The position numbers and the translations under genes were made by a program. The notes beneath the pieces were generated by a model, which saw only the letters and a program-made list of their open reading frames with translations, searched no databases and was not told the origin of the DNA. 38,337 nt of DNA from Candidatus Thorarchaeota archaeon. GTDB lineage: Archaea > Asgardarchaeota > Thorarchaeia > Thorarchaeales > Thorarchaeaceae. Shown here one piece after another: positions 9,604 to 18,200 of the stretch; positions within the stretch are counted from its first letter, which is position 1, and the number at the start of each line of letters is the position of its first letter. Location: the NCBI GenBank assembly GCA_018335335.1, contig JAGXKG010000016.1:1-38337 (forward strand), in the 5' to 3' direction.

Positions 9604-10479
9604 GTGAGTACAACGGATAGAATGCTATCGCAAGGAAGAAGTATAGTCATCGAAAATGAAGGGAACCCACAAGAAGTGATGGAGAATCTTGAACATAGGA
9701 ATCTTGAAGAGCTACGGATTATTGACTGTTATACGGATTCTCTAAGTCTGGATTCCTTAAGAGGTTGCGAGCAACTCATAGAGCTTGAGATAACCGGAAC
9801 TAATCTGCAAACAATCGATTTCGGAGCTCTGTCGGATTGCCCTAGACTACGCAATCTGATTGTCAGCAACAACCATCTGAAAACTGTTGATTTTTCACCA
9901 TTGTCGTTCTGCCAAGGCTTGGAGAAAGTTGATGTTTCTAATAATCAATTGAAAGATGTGAATCTATCCCCGTTGAAACACCCAGAGAAACTGGCAGATA
10001 TCGACTTGACCAACAATCCACTGAAATCAATTGATTTGGAGCCGCTTTCGGCTAATCACCAGCTTGAGAATCTGATGATTTCTCATTGTAAACTCAGTTC
10101 CATAGATTTAGGCCCACTGAAAGGGAAATCAGAACTGAGGACACTCTATCTCAACGACAACAACATCAAAGAGATTAATCTCCAACCGCTGAGTCACTCT
10201 ACTCAATTACACACACTGTCTCTTGGTAGAAATAAACTCGAAACCATAGATCTTGTGCCAATCAAACATTGTGTGAAGCTTCGAATCTTGAATCTGGCTC
10301 GAAACAGGCTCAAAAGGATAGATATTCGCCCGCTTAAGTACTGCAACTATCTTCATACACTGGCAGTAGACGAAGGAGTGGAAATCATATCTGGGAAAGT
10401 CAAGCCTCTCAAAACACGAAGAATAGATAGAGTCCATCACATAAATTCTATTGACCTGCGGTCTTCCGAATGGGTGTAA
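9604..10479 (+). CDS. Leucine-rich repeat protein
   Basis: A 291-residue protein with a short N-terminal part, eight leucine-rich repeats of exactly 24 residues (residues 58-249) and a short C-terminal cap. The repeat reads LxxLxLxxNxLxxIDLxPLxxCxx, so a conserved IDLxPL follows the usual LRR strand. No signal peptide or membrane segment is visible, so it should be cytoplasmic and act in protein binding; the partner is unknown. The longest frame starts at GTG 9604; ATG 9622 is an alternative. A TTTTTTTAGA element (about 9570-9579) about 30 nt upstream fits a leaderless start near 9604. A degenerate hairpin (AGCTTC/GAAGCT, 9474-9494) lies between rpe and this gene. Confidence 0.85.
   Translation: MSTTDRMLSQGRSIVIENEGNPQEVMENLEHRNLEELRIIDCYTDSLSLDSLRGCEQLIELEITGTNLQTIDFGALSDCPRLRNLIVSNNHLKTVDFSPLSFCQGLEKVDVSNNQLKDVNLSPLKHPEKLADIDLTNNPLKSIDLEPLSANHQLENLMISHCKLSSIDLGPLKGKSELRTLYLNDNNIKEINLQPLSHSTQLHTLSLGRNKLETIDLVPIKHCVKLRILNLARNRLKRIDIRPLKYCNYLHTLAVDEGVEIISGKVKPLKTRRIDRVHHINSIDLRSSEWV
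9775..10350 (+). repeat. Eight 72-bp coding repeats (24-residue LRR units)
   Basis: Eight consecutive units of 72 bp encode the LRRs without insertion or deletion, with unit starts at 9775, 9847, 9919, 9991, 10063, 10135, 10207 and 10279. The DNA copies have diverged considerably while the protein pattern (leucines, Asn at position 9, IDL at 14-16, P-L at 18-19) is kept, which points to selection on structure and not to a recent expansion. Confidence 0.8.
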
Positions 10480-10594
10480 CTACACACGCCTATAGCAATG
10501 CTTTTTATTGTCCGAGAGAAAAGTCGGTGCAGAAACAGCGACAGAATTCATTGTTGCTGAGATACTACCCAGACTGAAGACGGAGAGACAGCAT

Positions 10595-11239
10595 TTGAAG
10601 TTCTTTATTGATACAGCCGATACAGAAGCAATCAGAAAGGCCCATGAACGAGGCATGGTTGACGGAGTAACAACGAACCCAACGCTTGTAGCTAGAGAAG
10701 GAAGAGATTTTCGGGAGATTGTTGATGAGATAGCCTCCTTTGTTGAAGGCCCGATAAGCCTAGAAGTCATCAGTGAAGATGCTGATGGGATGATTGAAGA
10801 GGCGCGAGAACTTGATACGTGGATAGATAATGCTGCGATCAAGATACCTATGACATGGGAAGGGCTGAAAGCTGTTCGAGTGCTTTCTAAGGAAGGCATT
10901 CATACCAACGTGACGCTATGTTTCAGTCCTAACCAAGCCCTCCTTGCTGCAAAGGCCGGGGCAACATTCGTTTCGCCTTTCATAGGGCGATTGGATGATA
11001 TCGGTCACACGGGTATGGACATTGTAGTCGATATCAAGGACATCTACGATAACTATGCTTTCGATACCGAGATTATCGTGGCTAGCATTCGACATCCACA
11101 TCATGTATATCGAGCAGCCCTTAGCGGGGCGGACATAGCGACCATTCCTCCCTCAGTACTTGACAAGATGGTCAACCATCCGCTTACCGATGTTGGAATT
11201 GAGAGGTTCCTTGCTGACTGGGAAAGCATGGAAGAATAG
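10595..11239 (+). CDS. tal: Transaldolase (short TalC / fructose-6-phosphate aldolase-like type)
   Basis: Transfers a dihydroxyacetone unit between sugar phosphates, or cleaves fructose 6-phosphate in close relatives. It starts with the family signature [13 protein letters not shown], then DGVTTNPTL, the Schiff-base lysine in [33 protein letters not shown] and [12 protein letters not shown] set the start at TTG 10595 (214 aa), because GGAG lies about 9 nt upstream and family members begin right at this strand. The frame extends back to TTG 10508, which would add 29 unusual residues. The amidohydrolase gene follows after 8-17 bp, so the two are probably cotranscribed with mutL. Sequence alone does not separate transaldolase from aldolase activity. 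Confidence 0.92.
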   Translation: MKFFIDTADTEAIRKAHERGMVDGVTTNPTLVAREGRDFREIVDEIASFVEGPISLEVISEDADGMIEEARELDTWIDNAAIKIPMTWEGLKAVRVLSKEGIHTNVTLCFSPNQALLAAKAGATFVSPFIGRLDDIGHTGMDIVVDIKDIYDNYAFDTEIIVASIRHPHHVYRAALSGADIATIPPSVLDKMVNHPLTDVGIERFLADWESMEE

Positions 11240-11247
11240 CACAAGCC

Positions 11248-12816
11248 GTGATTGAGATGAAAATTAAAGCTGACCTTGTTGCCGTCAATGGTAACATCAT
11301 TACTATGGATCCTGAGCAACCTACTGCAACTGCCCTGGCAGTGAAGAGCTACAAGGTTCTGGCGGTAGGAAGCGATGAGATGGCGATGGATCTTGTATCC
11401 ACAGCCAAGAGAGTCATAGATCTTGGAGGCAAGACGGTCGTTCCAGGTTTCATCGATGCTCATTGTCATCTCACACAAAAGGGAATCCGGTCTTCGTATG
11501 TTCATCTCCACGACGCCAACTCACCACAGGAAGTCAAAAAACGACTGAAAGCGGAAGTTCCCAGACATAAGAAAGGCGAGTGGATAAGGGGCTTTGGTTG
11601 GGATGAAAGCAACTGGGATGAGAAACGCTACCTTACTAGAAATGACCTAGATGAAATATCTAAGGAGCATCCCATAGCCATAGATCGCGTCGATCTACAT
11701 CTTGCATCAGTGAATAGCATGGCACTTGAGGAACTCGATATCGATTTGGACCAAGATGGTGTCGAGAAAAACAAGAAAGGGAAACCCACGGGTGTTCTGA
11801 AGGACATAGAAGGACTCTATGATAACATCGAACCCAAGGAAGAGGATGTCTATGATGGGATTGTTGCTGGAAATAGACTTGCAAATGAAGTGGGCATTAC
11901 TACCGCAGTCGATAATGCCCCTGCGGGGTACCTTCGATCACTTCGGAGAGCGGAACGCGCAAATGAACTCACAGCAAGAATGATTGTGAACCCACCTGCG
12001 ACTCAAATAGATCACCTAACAGAACTAGGCATCACATCTGGTATGGGTGGAGCAATGGTTCGAATTGGTGGAGCCAAGATATTCACAGACGGATCCATAG
12101 GCGCAAGAACAGCTGCACTTTCTGAACCATATGCGGATGACAAGGACAACACCGGCAAAATGCTGATGAACAAGGAGAAATTTTCCAGCATTATTCGAAA
12201 AGCTATGGAGAATGACATTCAGACTGTTACACACGCAATCGGAGACCGAGCCATCGAGATGGTTATTTCGGCATTTGAAGAATCCAGTTATACAAGCAAA
12301 ATACGAAGCCAAAGGCATAGAATTGAACATGCTGAGATGATTAGCTTGGATCAGATTCGGCGAGCGGCAAGCTTAGGTCTGATTTTGTCAATGCAGCCCA
12401 ACTTCGTTGGCAGATGGCAGCAGAAGAAGGGATTGTATATGGACAGACTTGGTGAAGAACGAGTCGCGAACATGAACATGTTCAAAGCTGCCCTTGATAA
12501 TGGAGCGCGATTGTGTTTTGGTTCTGATGGAATGCCTTTAGGCCCAATATACGGGATATGGTCCGCAGTGTCACATTACAATCCTAAAGTGCGACTTGAT
12601 GTTGAAAAAGCACTAAGGTGTTACACAATGGAGGGAGCATATTCATCTTTTGTTGAAAACATAGTAGGTAGCCTAAAAGAGGGGAAAAGAGCAGATTTCG
12701 TAGTTCTCTCAGACAACATCCTTGAAGTACCACCCAACGAGATATGTGATATTGAAGTGGACAGGACAATACTAGGCGGAAACGTCGAATACAGTAACCC
12801 AAACACCGTTGGATGA
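11248..12816 (+). CDS. Amidohydrolase family protein (YtcJ-like, amidohydrolase 3)
   Basis: A 522-residue metal-dependent hydrolase. The N-terminal beta-sandwich is followed by VVPGFIDAHCHL with the HxH metal motif, DGSIGARTAAL, THAIGDRAIEM, RHRIEHAEM and FGSDGMPLGP, and a late return to the sandwich domain (GKRADFVVLSDN). This is the pattern of the YtcJ group, whose substrates are amides or N-acyl compounds and are often unknown. The longest form begins at GTG 11248 and the alternative is ATG 11257; neither has a strong Shine-Dalgarno, which fits translational coupling to the transaldolase stop at 11239. mutL follows after 19 bp. Confidence 0.9.
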   Translation: MIEMKIKADLVAVNGNIITMDPEQPTATALAVKSYKVLAVGSDEMAMDLVSTAKRVIDLGGKTVVPGFIDAHCHLTQKGIRSSYVHLHDANSPQEVKKRLKAEVPRHKKGEWIRGFGWDESNWDEKRYLTRNDLDEISKEHPIAIDRVDLHLASVNSMALEELDIDLDQDGVEKNKKGKPTGVLKDIEGLYDNIEPKEEDVYDGIVAGNRLANEVGITTAVDNAPAGYLRSLRRAERANELTARMIVNPPATQIDHLTELGITSGMGGAMVRIGGAKIFTDGSIGARTAALSEPYADDKDNTGKMLMNKEKFSSIIRKAMENDIQTVTHAIGDRAIEMVISAFEESSYTSKIRSQRHRIEHAEMISLDQIRRAASLGLILSMQPNFVGRWQQKKGLYMDRLGEERVANMNMFKAALDNGARLCFGSDGMPLGPIYGIWSAVSHYNPKVRLDVEKALRCYTMEGAYSSFVENIVGSLKEGKRADFVVLSDNILEVPPNEICDIEVDRTILGGNVEYSNPNTVG

Positions 12817-12835
12817 TCGGAGAAGGTGAATATCG

Positions 12836-14647
12836 ATGGGCGAAATTCGGGTCTTAAGCGAGGATACCATTTCGCTTATTGCCGCAGGAGAGGTTATCGA
12901 AAGCCCCGCTTCGGTTGTAAAAGAGCTAATCGAGAATTCACTTGATGCACGAGCTGATAGGATAACAGTAGAAATAGAGAGGGGTGGAGTTGATAGAATT
13001 CAGGTTTCTGATAATGGTATTGGCATTCTTAGAGAAGACCTGCCCCGTTGCTTGGAGCGATATTCTACGAGTAAAATACGGAATCAGGAAGACCTGGAAG
13101 CGATATCAACATACGGATTCAGAGGAGAAGCTCTTTCAAGCATTGTTGCCGTCGCGGATGTGAATATCAAAACAAAACGTTCTGGAGAGGAATTTGCCTA
13201 CGAGATTTCAGCGAATAAGAACAAAATCTCAGAAATAAAAACAACCAGTAGACCTGTTGGGACAACAGTAAATGTGAGCAATCTCTTTCAAAAAGTGCCA
13301 GCCAGGAGAAAGCATCTTGATGGAATCAGAGCCGAAAGTCGGAAAGTGACAGATGTTGTTAGACAGCACGCAATCATCAGAAATGATGTTGGATTCAAGC
13401 TGCTTAGGGATGGCAACACTATACTGGATTGTCCACCAAATCAAAGCACGAAAGATCGAGTATTATGTCTTCTCGGGTCAGATATAGCTGCAGCAAGTAC
13501 CGAAGTAGAGTTTTCGGAGAATAATATCCGAATAACTGGTTTTGTAGTTCATCCACCACATTCAAGGGGAAATAGGGGTAGAGAATACATATCAGTAAGG
13601 CGGAGACCAGTCAATAGCGAGAAACTTGCTTCTGCCATCGAATCTGCCTATGGAAACCTACTGATGAAAGGCAGATATCCAATTTGTAACATAAACATAG
13701 ACTTGGAACCGCATCAAGTAGACGAAAACATTCACCCAAACAAACGTGAAGTCAAAATCTGGAATGCTACGGCAGTTCTCAAAGTGGTTCGAAAGGCTGT
13801 AGAGATAGCTCTTGATAAGAAGGAGAGCACAACTGTTCCAACAGCACAAAAAGAGATACAGGTTACTGATTCTACTCGATCAAAGGTTATTTCTGATATT
13901 GATTCTAAAGGAGCTGAGAAACAGCAAAATTTCGCAAGAGCAGCGCCTCTTCTTGAACAGATGTCGTTGGAACCTCTTGATGATTCACCATCCGAAGCAA
14001 AGGAAGTAGTAGCTGGCGTGTTCAAAGTTCTTGGACAGATCCACCAACTCTACCTTCTCTTCGAGGTGGAAGATGGGCTTCTCATAATAGATCAACATGC
14101 CGCTCATGAACGAATCCTGTATGAGCAACTGCAAGAGGAAGTGAGAACAGGACCAAGTTCGGTACAACAACTTCTAGAACCCATTGTCTTGGAAATGAGC
14201 AAGGAAGATATCGGTGTCATGCTAGAACGGAAAGAGACTATTGAAACCCTAGGCTATAGCTTGGAACGCTTTGGTGAAAGGGAGATTCTTGTCTCAACCA
14301 TTCCTGATATCTTAGGGAAAAGAGCTTCGAAGGAAGAATTAGTATCCCTTGTTGATAGAATTCTTGATATCGATGAGAAATACGGAGCAGAAAACTTCGA
14401 GGATGCACTGCTTAAGGTTACGGCTTGTCATTCAGCAATTCGCGCAGGAGAGTATCTCAACAAGAAGGAAGCCAAGGATTTGCTCCTCAATCTTCTGAAT
14501 ACGAAAAACAAGTACAATTGTTGTCATGGAAGACCTTCCATGATGCTTCTCTCCAAAGCTACCCTTGACAAAGCGATTGGTAGAAAGGGGCCTGAAGCAA
14601 TTCTCAGATATATGGCACGACATGGTACGGAACCGGAGCGAACCTAG
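12836..14647 (+). CDS. mutL: DNA mismatch repair protein MutL with endonuclease motif
   Basis: Couples mismatch recognition by MutS to strand incision. The 603-residue protein has the GHKL ATPase at the N-terminus (ELIENSLDA, DNGIGI, YGFRGEALSSI), the transducer domain (VSVRRRPVN-like strand, NIHPNKREVK), a linker of about 70 residues, and the dimerisation/endonuclease domain. The metal motif DQHA(X)2E(X)4E is intact from Asp419 (DQHAAHERILYE), as are ACHSAIRAG and CCHGRP, so it should be a nicking MutL like those of bacteria lacking MutH. The linker contains QMSLEPL (13958-13978), the same heptapeptide as the MutS tail. ATG 12836 has GAAGGTG about 6 nt upstream. Probable operon with the amidohydrolase. 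Confidence 0.96.
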   Translation: MGEIRVLSEDTISLIAAGEVIESPASVVKELIENSLDARADRITVEIERGGVDRIQVSDNGIGILREDLPRCLERYSTSKIRNQEDLEAISTYGFRGEALSSIVAVADVNIKTKRSGEEFAYEISANKNKISEIKTTSRPVGTTVNVSNLFQKVPARRKHLDGIRAESRKVTDVVRQHAIIRNDVGFKLLRDGNTILDCPPNQSTKDRVLCLLGSDIAAASTEVEFSENNIRITGFVVHPPHSRGNRGREYISVRRRPVNSEKLASAIESAYGNLLMKGRYPICNINIDLEPHQVDENIHPNKREVKIWNATAVLKVVRKAVEIALDKKESTTVPTAQKEIQVTDSTRSKVISDIDSKGAEKQQNFARAAPLLEQMSLEPLDDSPSEAKEVVAGVFKVLGQIHQLYLLFEVEDGLLIIDQHAAHERILYEQLQEEVRTGPSSVQQLLEPIVLEMSKEDIGVMLERKETIETLGYSLERFGEREILVSTIPDILGKRASKEELVSLVDRILDIDEKYGAENFEDALLKVTACHSAIRAGEYLNKKEAKDLLLNLLNTKNKYNCCHGRPSMMLLSKATLDKAIGRKGPEAILRYMARHGTEPERT

Positions 14648-14679
14648 TTATCTTTCAAGTCATCTAATAAAAAGCGAAG

Positions 14680-14712
14680 ACTTTTACTAGACTTTTACTA
14701 GATTTTTGCTGA
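14680..14712. repeat. 11-bp tandem direct repeat (ACTTTTACTAG) with a degenerate third copy
   Basis: Two perfect head-to-tail copies occupy 14680-14690 and 14691-14701; 14702-14712 (ATTTTTGCTGA) resembles a third. It lies 33 bp after the mutL stop and 50 bp before the next gene. The T-rich repeats could be a multi-site transcription terminator for the mutL operon, or a binding site for a protein reading one helical face, since 11 bp is about one turn. Confidence 0.55.
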
Positions 14713-14762
14713 ACTAGACGTTTCTTGTTTGACATGTATCGGGTCAACGGAGACAGGATGAA

Positions 14763-15170
14763 ATGGCCGGCACAACTTGGTGGATAGCTAAGGAATACCT
14801 GAAGAGATTGGAAATCAACTTCGAAGAGCACGGTAAGAAGACCTTCAGTCTATTTCCAGCTGCTCGCACAGAAACACAAGAAATTGAGGTCTTCCCGGGC
14901 AAACAATGGATAACACTGACTACCAGATTAGCTGATTTATCAGGTCTCGACGAGAGCGAACGTCTCGTATTTTTTGAGCGGCTTCTCAAAGCAAACGCCA
15001 ACCTAGCAGAAGTGAATTTTGGCGTTGACAAGAAGGGCTACCTAATGATTCGTAACATAATCCCAGTTGCAGGCATAAGCTTCGGTTCTTTCAATTCCAC
15101 ATTCAAAGCACATCTTGTCGGTGTGGAGTTTTTCAAAGAGGATCTTTTACCAGATATAGAGAATCAGTGA
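14763..15170 (+). CDS. Small YbjN / type III secretion chaperone-like protein
   Basis: A 135-residue soluble protein. The order of elements (helix TTWWIAKEYLKRLEINFEE, strands FSLFPA, QEIEVFPGKQWITLTTRL, helix ESERLVFFERLLKANANLAEVNFGVDK, strands GYLMIRNIIP, then a long final helix) resembles the alpha/beta fold of the YbjN and CesT-like chaperone families, which bind other proteins. This is recognition by pattern only and no catalytic residue is expected. No partner is suggested by the context. The ATG at 14763 is preceded by ACAGGATGAA, a weak AGGA. It is convergent with the giant surface protein gene. Confidence 0.6.
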   Translation: MAGTTWWIAKEYLKRLEINFEEHGKKTFSLFPAARTETQEIEVFPGKQWITLTTRLADLSGLDESERLVFFERLLKANANLAEVNFGVDKKGYLMIRNIIPVAGISFGSFNSTFKAHLVGVEFFKEDLLPDIENQ

Positions 15171-15202
15171 AGCCCAATCCTTTCACAAGCACTTAGAAAA
15201 CC

Positions 15203-15237
15203 AAAAAAAAAAGAGAAAGAAGGGGGAGAATCCCCCT
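15203..15237 (-). terminator. Hairpin plus T-tract terminator of the giant surface protein gene
   Basis: On the minus strand, 9 nt after the stop of the surface protein gene, a perfect 7-bp stem (AGGGGGA at 15221-15227 with TCCCCCT at 15231-15237, 3-nt loop) is followed, after a pyrimidine stretch, by ten consecutive T (A-run at 15203-15212 on plus). This is the layout of a bacterial-style intrinsic terminator. In archaea the T-tract is normally the main signal, so the hairpin may help or may be an RNA processing site. The run of A on the plus strand makes it a poor terminator for the convergent gene. Confidence 0.75.
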
Positions 15238-15246
15238 GTATTTATT

Positions 15247-18200
15247 CTAGCTTCTTCGGCGCCTGATCAGCACGATAATGGCTATGAATGCCATTACAGC
15301 TCCACCCACAAGTAACAGCAACATAATAGGTGAACTAGGCTCTTCACCTACCACGTACGAATTAATGATAGACAGGACTTCTCCAGAGGGGGTGAAGACA
15401 TGGACCTGGTAATAGACTTCCGTGCCTTCTGGATAACCTGGAATCTCTCCAACGTAGTGGTTGTTTGAATCTTCAGACATTGGAGAAATCGAGTTCAACT
15501 CGGTTGAGCTCGTACCGTAATGAAGCTCAACCTTGTCAATTGGCACTTCATTTAATATGTCTACGCCTATAGTTACAGGTTCGTTGTGCTGCGGTACCCT
15601 GGGACTCACACTAAATGCACCAAATTCGATACCCTCCATACCGGAATTCGACACATAACTGACGAAAACAGGGTCTTGATAGACACTGTAGCCCTCCCAC
15701 TCGGGGAAGCCAATTGTCACATAGTACATATTGGAGCTGAATGTCCATGCTGTGGCTGAACGGCCCGAACTTGATTCAAATGCGGATCGGAATGTCCCGA
15801 GCGGAGTCGTATGGCTAACCACCTCGTATGGAGCTGTGGTATTCTTGCTCCAATCGTAAGTGACACCACCCATAATCATCTCTGCAAAACGAGCACCTGA
15901 AGTTTCGAACTCGAACGTCTCAGAGCTCACTGTCTGTTCGTTACCCGAAAGCGTTCCGTTCGCCTTGAATGCAAAATCGGACATCGACACTTCAGCGAGG
16001 TAATTCAAACCAAGAGACTTATTCTCCAGGTTATCACGACCGCCTATCATGTCTACTGACCAGTCACCTACAGTGTTGTCAACCTTGAGATCAGCCCAGT
16101 TGTTGGTTGCATCATCGGTCTCATTAACATGGCCTTGGAAGTGCACCAAGAAGGACAGTTCTTCAACCGTCACTTCGGTTGGCCGCTCATCGAAGGTTCT
16201 GAAATCTGAACCCTGTTGAACATCACTGTACCAACCCCAATAACCGCCCATGGTGTAGGGATAGACAGTTCCATTGATGTCCTCGAAGGTAACACCCCAT
16301 GTAACCTCATCTGTGAGATTCACACGCATGTGACCAGTGTCATTGAAGTTGCCGAATCTCTCGCCAGGCGTGACAAAGGATACATTGGCAACAGATTTGG
16401 GCATCAAATAGTGGCTGAGTTCACCGCTACCTGCATCAGTAAGATCGACATCCATCTCACTATTGTTGTTCACGTCCTCCCAGATTAGGAGACCACTGTA
16501 TTCGTAGTGCATGCCGATGTTTAGGTAGTGTTTTACATCATCTACAACTGTCGAGACGCCATAGTCTTGACCAACACCAAAGGATAACCAAGTCCATGTC
16601 TGCTCATTGGAATCAATCCAATCATAGCCTTTCTCTTCAGCCTCTGCAACGATGTCAGCCCATGTGACATTCTTCGCCATCCAGGCAATATCCCAGTAGC
16701 CCGGCTTTGGCTCACCTTCGTCTGTTCGAAGTGTACTATTGATGTTGTCCCACTCGGTCTGATTGACCAGTTCCATGGTGTCAGCATCATACCAGTAGAA
16801 CGTCTGGTTCCACTCGTAACTCCAAGTGAAGGTATCCAGACCCATCCAAGACTGCAGGTGCATCTCATCGCCATACTGGGTTGCATTAGGCTCCCAGTCA
16901 ACACCAACCCACATCTTCTCATATTCGTGAGTCCAAGAGTCGGTGGAGCAGTATTCCTCTCTGACGTAGTATTGATCATCAGAGGTGTCAAGGTTACCGT
17001 CTAAATCTACTGCACCATTCTCGGGGTTCGTTGTCCATTTCTTGACGCCCCACATACCCCATTCGGGTGTACCAATGACAATGTCGTAGATGTTCTTGTA
17101 GACAGCGCTTTCGATTGGCTGAGGACCATAAACTAGGTCGTAACCCCAGCGTTCTCGCATCCTGTAGATGTTCTCCTTGGAGGCATACGCTGTTACCTCT
17201 GAACCATCATAGGTGAAATTGTACATCTCATGTGCACTATTAATCTCTACATAGAGATCACTGCTGCATGTTGCATTATGGACATAGTAGACGTCTTTCC
17301 AGTACCCTTCCCACTCGAATAGATAGGTCTCACCCAAGAAATCGTAGTTATCTGTGCCTGTAGTCTCATTGTAGTAGACCATAACTAAGTGGGTATCTAG
17401 CACTGGTAGCTCCTCATAGTTGTCCAACACTATCTGTGAACCGTTCAGCATCTCATAGTAGTGATATGTTACGTTTTCATTTTCATACCACATGGGCCAC
17501 TCATTAAGCGAGTAGAATACGTCTCCATAGTAGTCATACTCGTATACTTGGAGAAGTGTGGTCCAGTTGAGAATCCAAGTGGTACCATTTGTCAGAATCA
17601 GCTCGTTGGAACTCCAGTAGGTATAGTTTACAAGACCCGTCTGCTCGAAAAGCAGACTGCCATTGTATGTGCCCATCGGAGCACTCCAACCTGCTGATGT
17701 CGGATTCCAGATGTGGGTACCGTTTGCAGTTGTATGCTGAGGAGTGGATTTCAGTAGCTGGTAAGTGTCACTACCTATGTCCACGAAGTGGTCGTAGGAC
17801 ACATTGTACACAGGATACCAGGTATTGTTGATTGATACCGATTTCGTAGTGGGTAAAACTCCACCAGTACTCACCTTCTCATTCAGTTGATATTCATAAT
17901 CAGCATTAGCACCAGGATATGGCATCTCATGCTTAACACCATCAAGTTCAGTAAACCAGAACTTGTGTGTCTCCCAAGTAAGGAGCTTGGCAGTTGAGCC
18001 GTCGTATTCCGCCTCAAAATAACGCTTAGGCCACGAGACTTTATACCACTGCCCATCTATTGTGGTGTAGTGATAGCCATCAGTATCATTATACTCGAGG
18101 CTGTACAGGTTTCCATCGATGTCAGTCATGTAGTAAGAGCTGGTTCTGCTGTCCCATCTCCAGTCCTCTGCTAGCTCAAGCACGTTGCTTTCACCATATC

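Noticed and set aside
16542-16991. 149-codon minus-strand frame inside the giant surface protein gene
   Set aside because: It overlaps the surface protein in another frame of the same strand and has no Shine-Dalgarno; composition is that of an out-of-frame reading.
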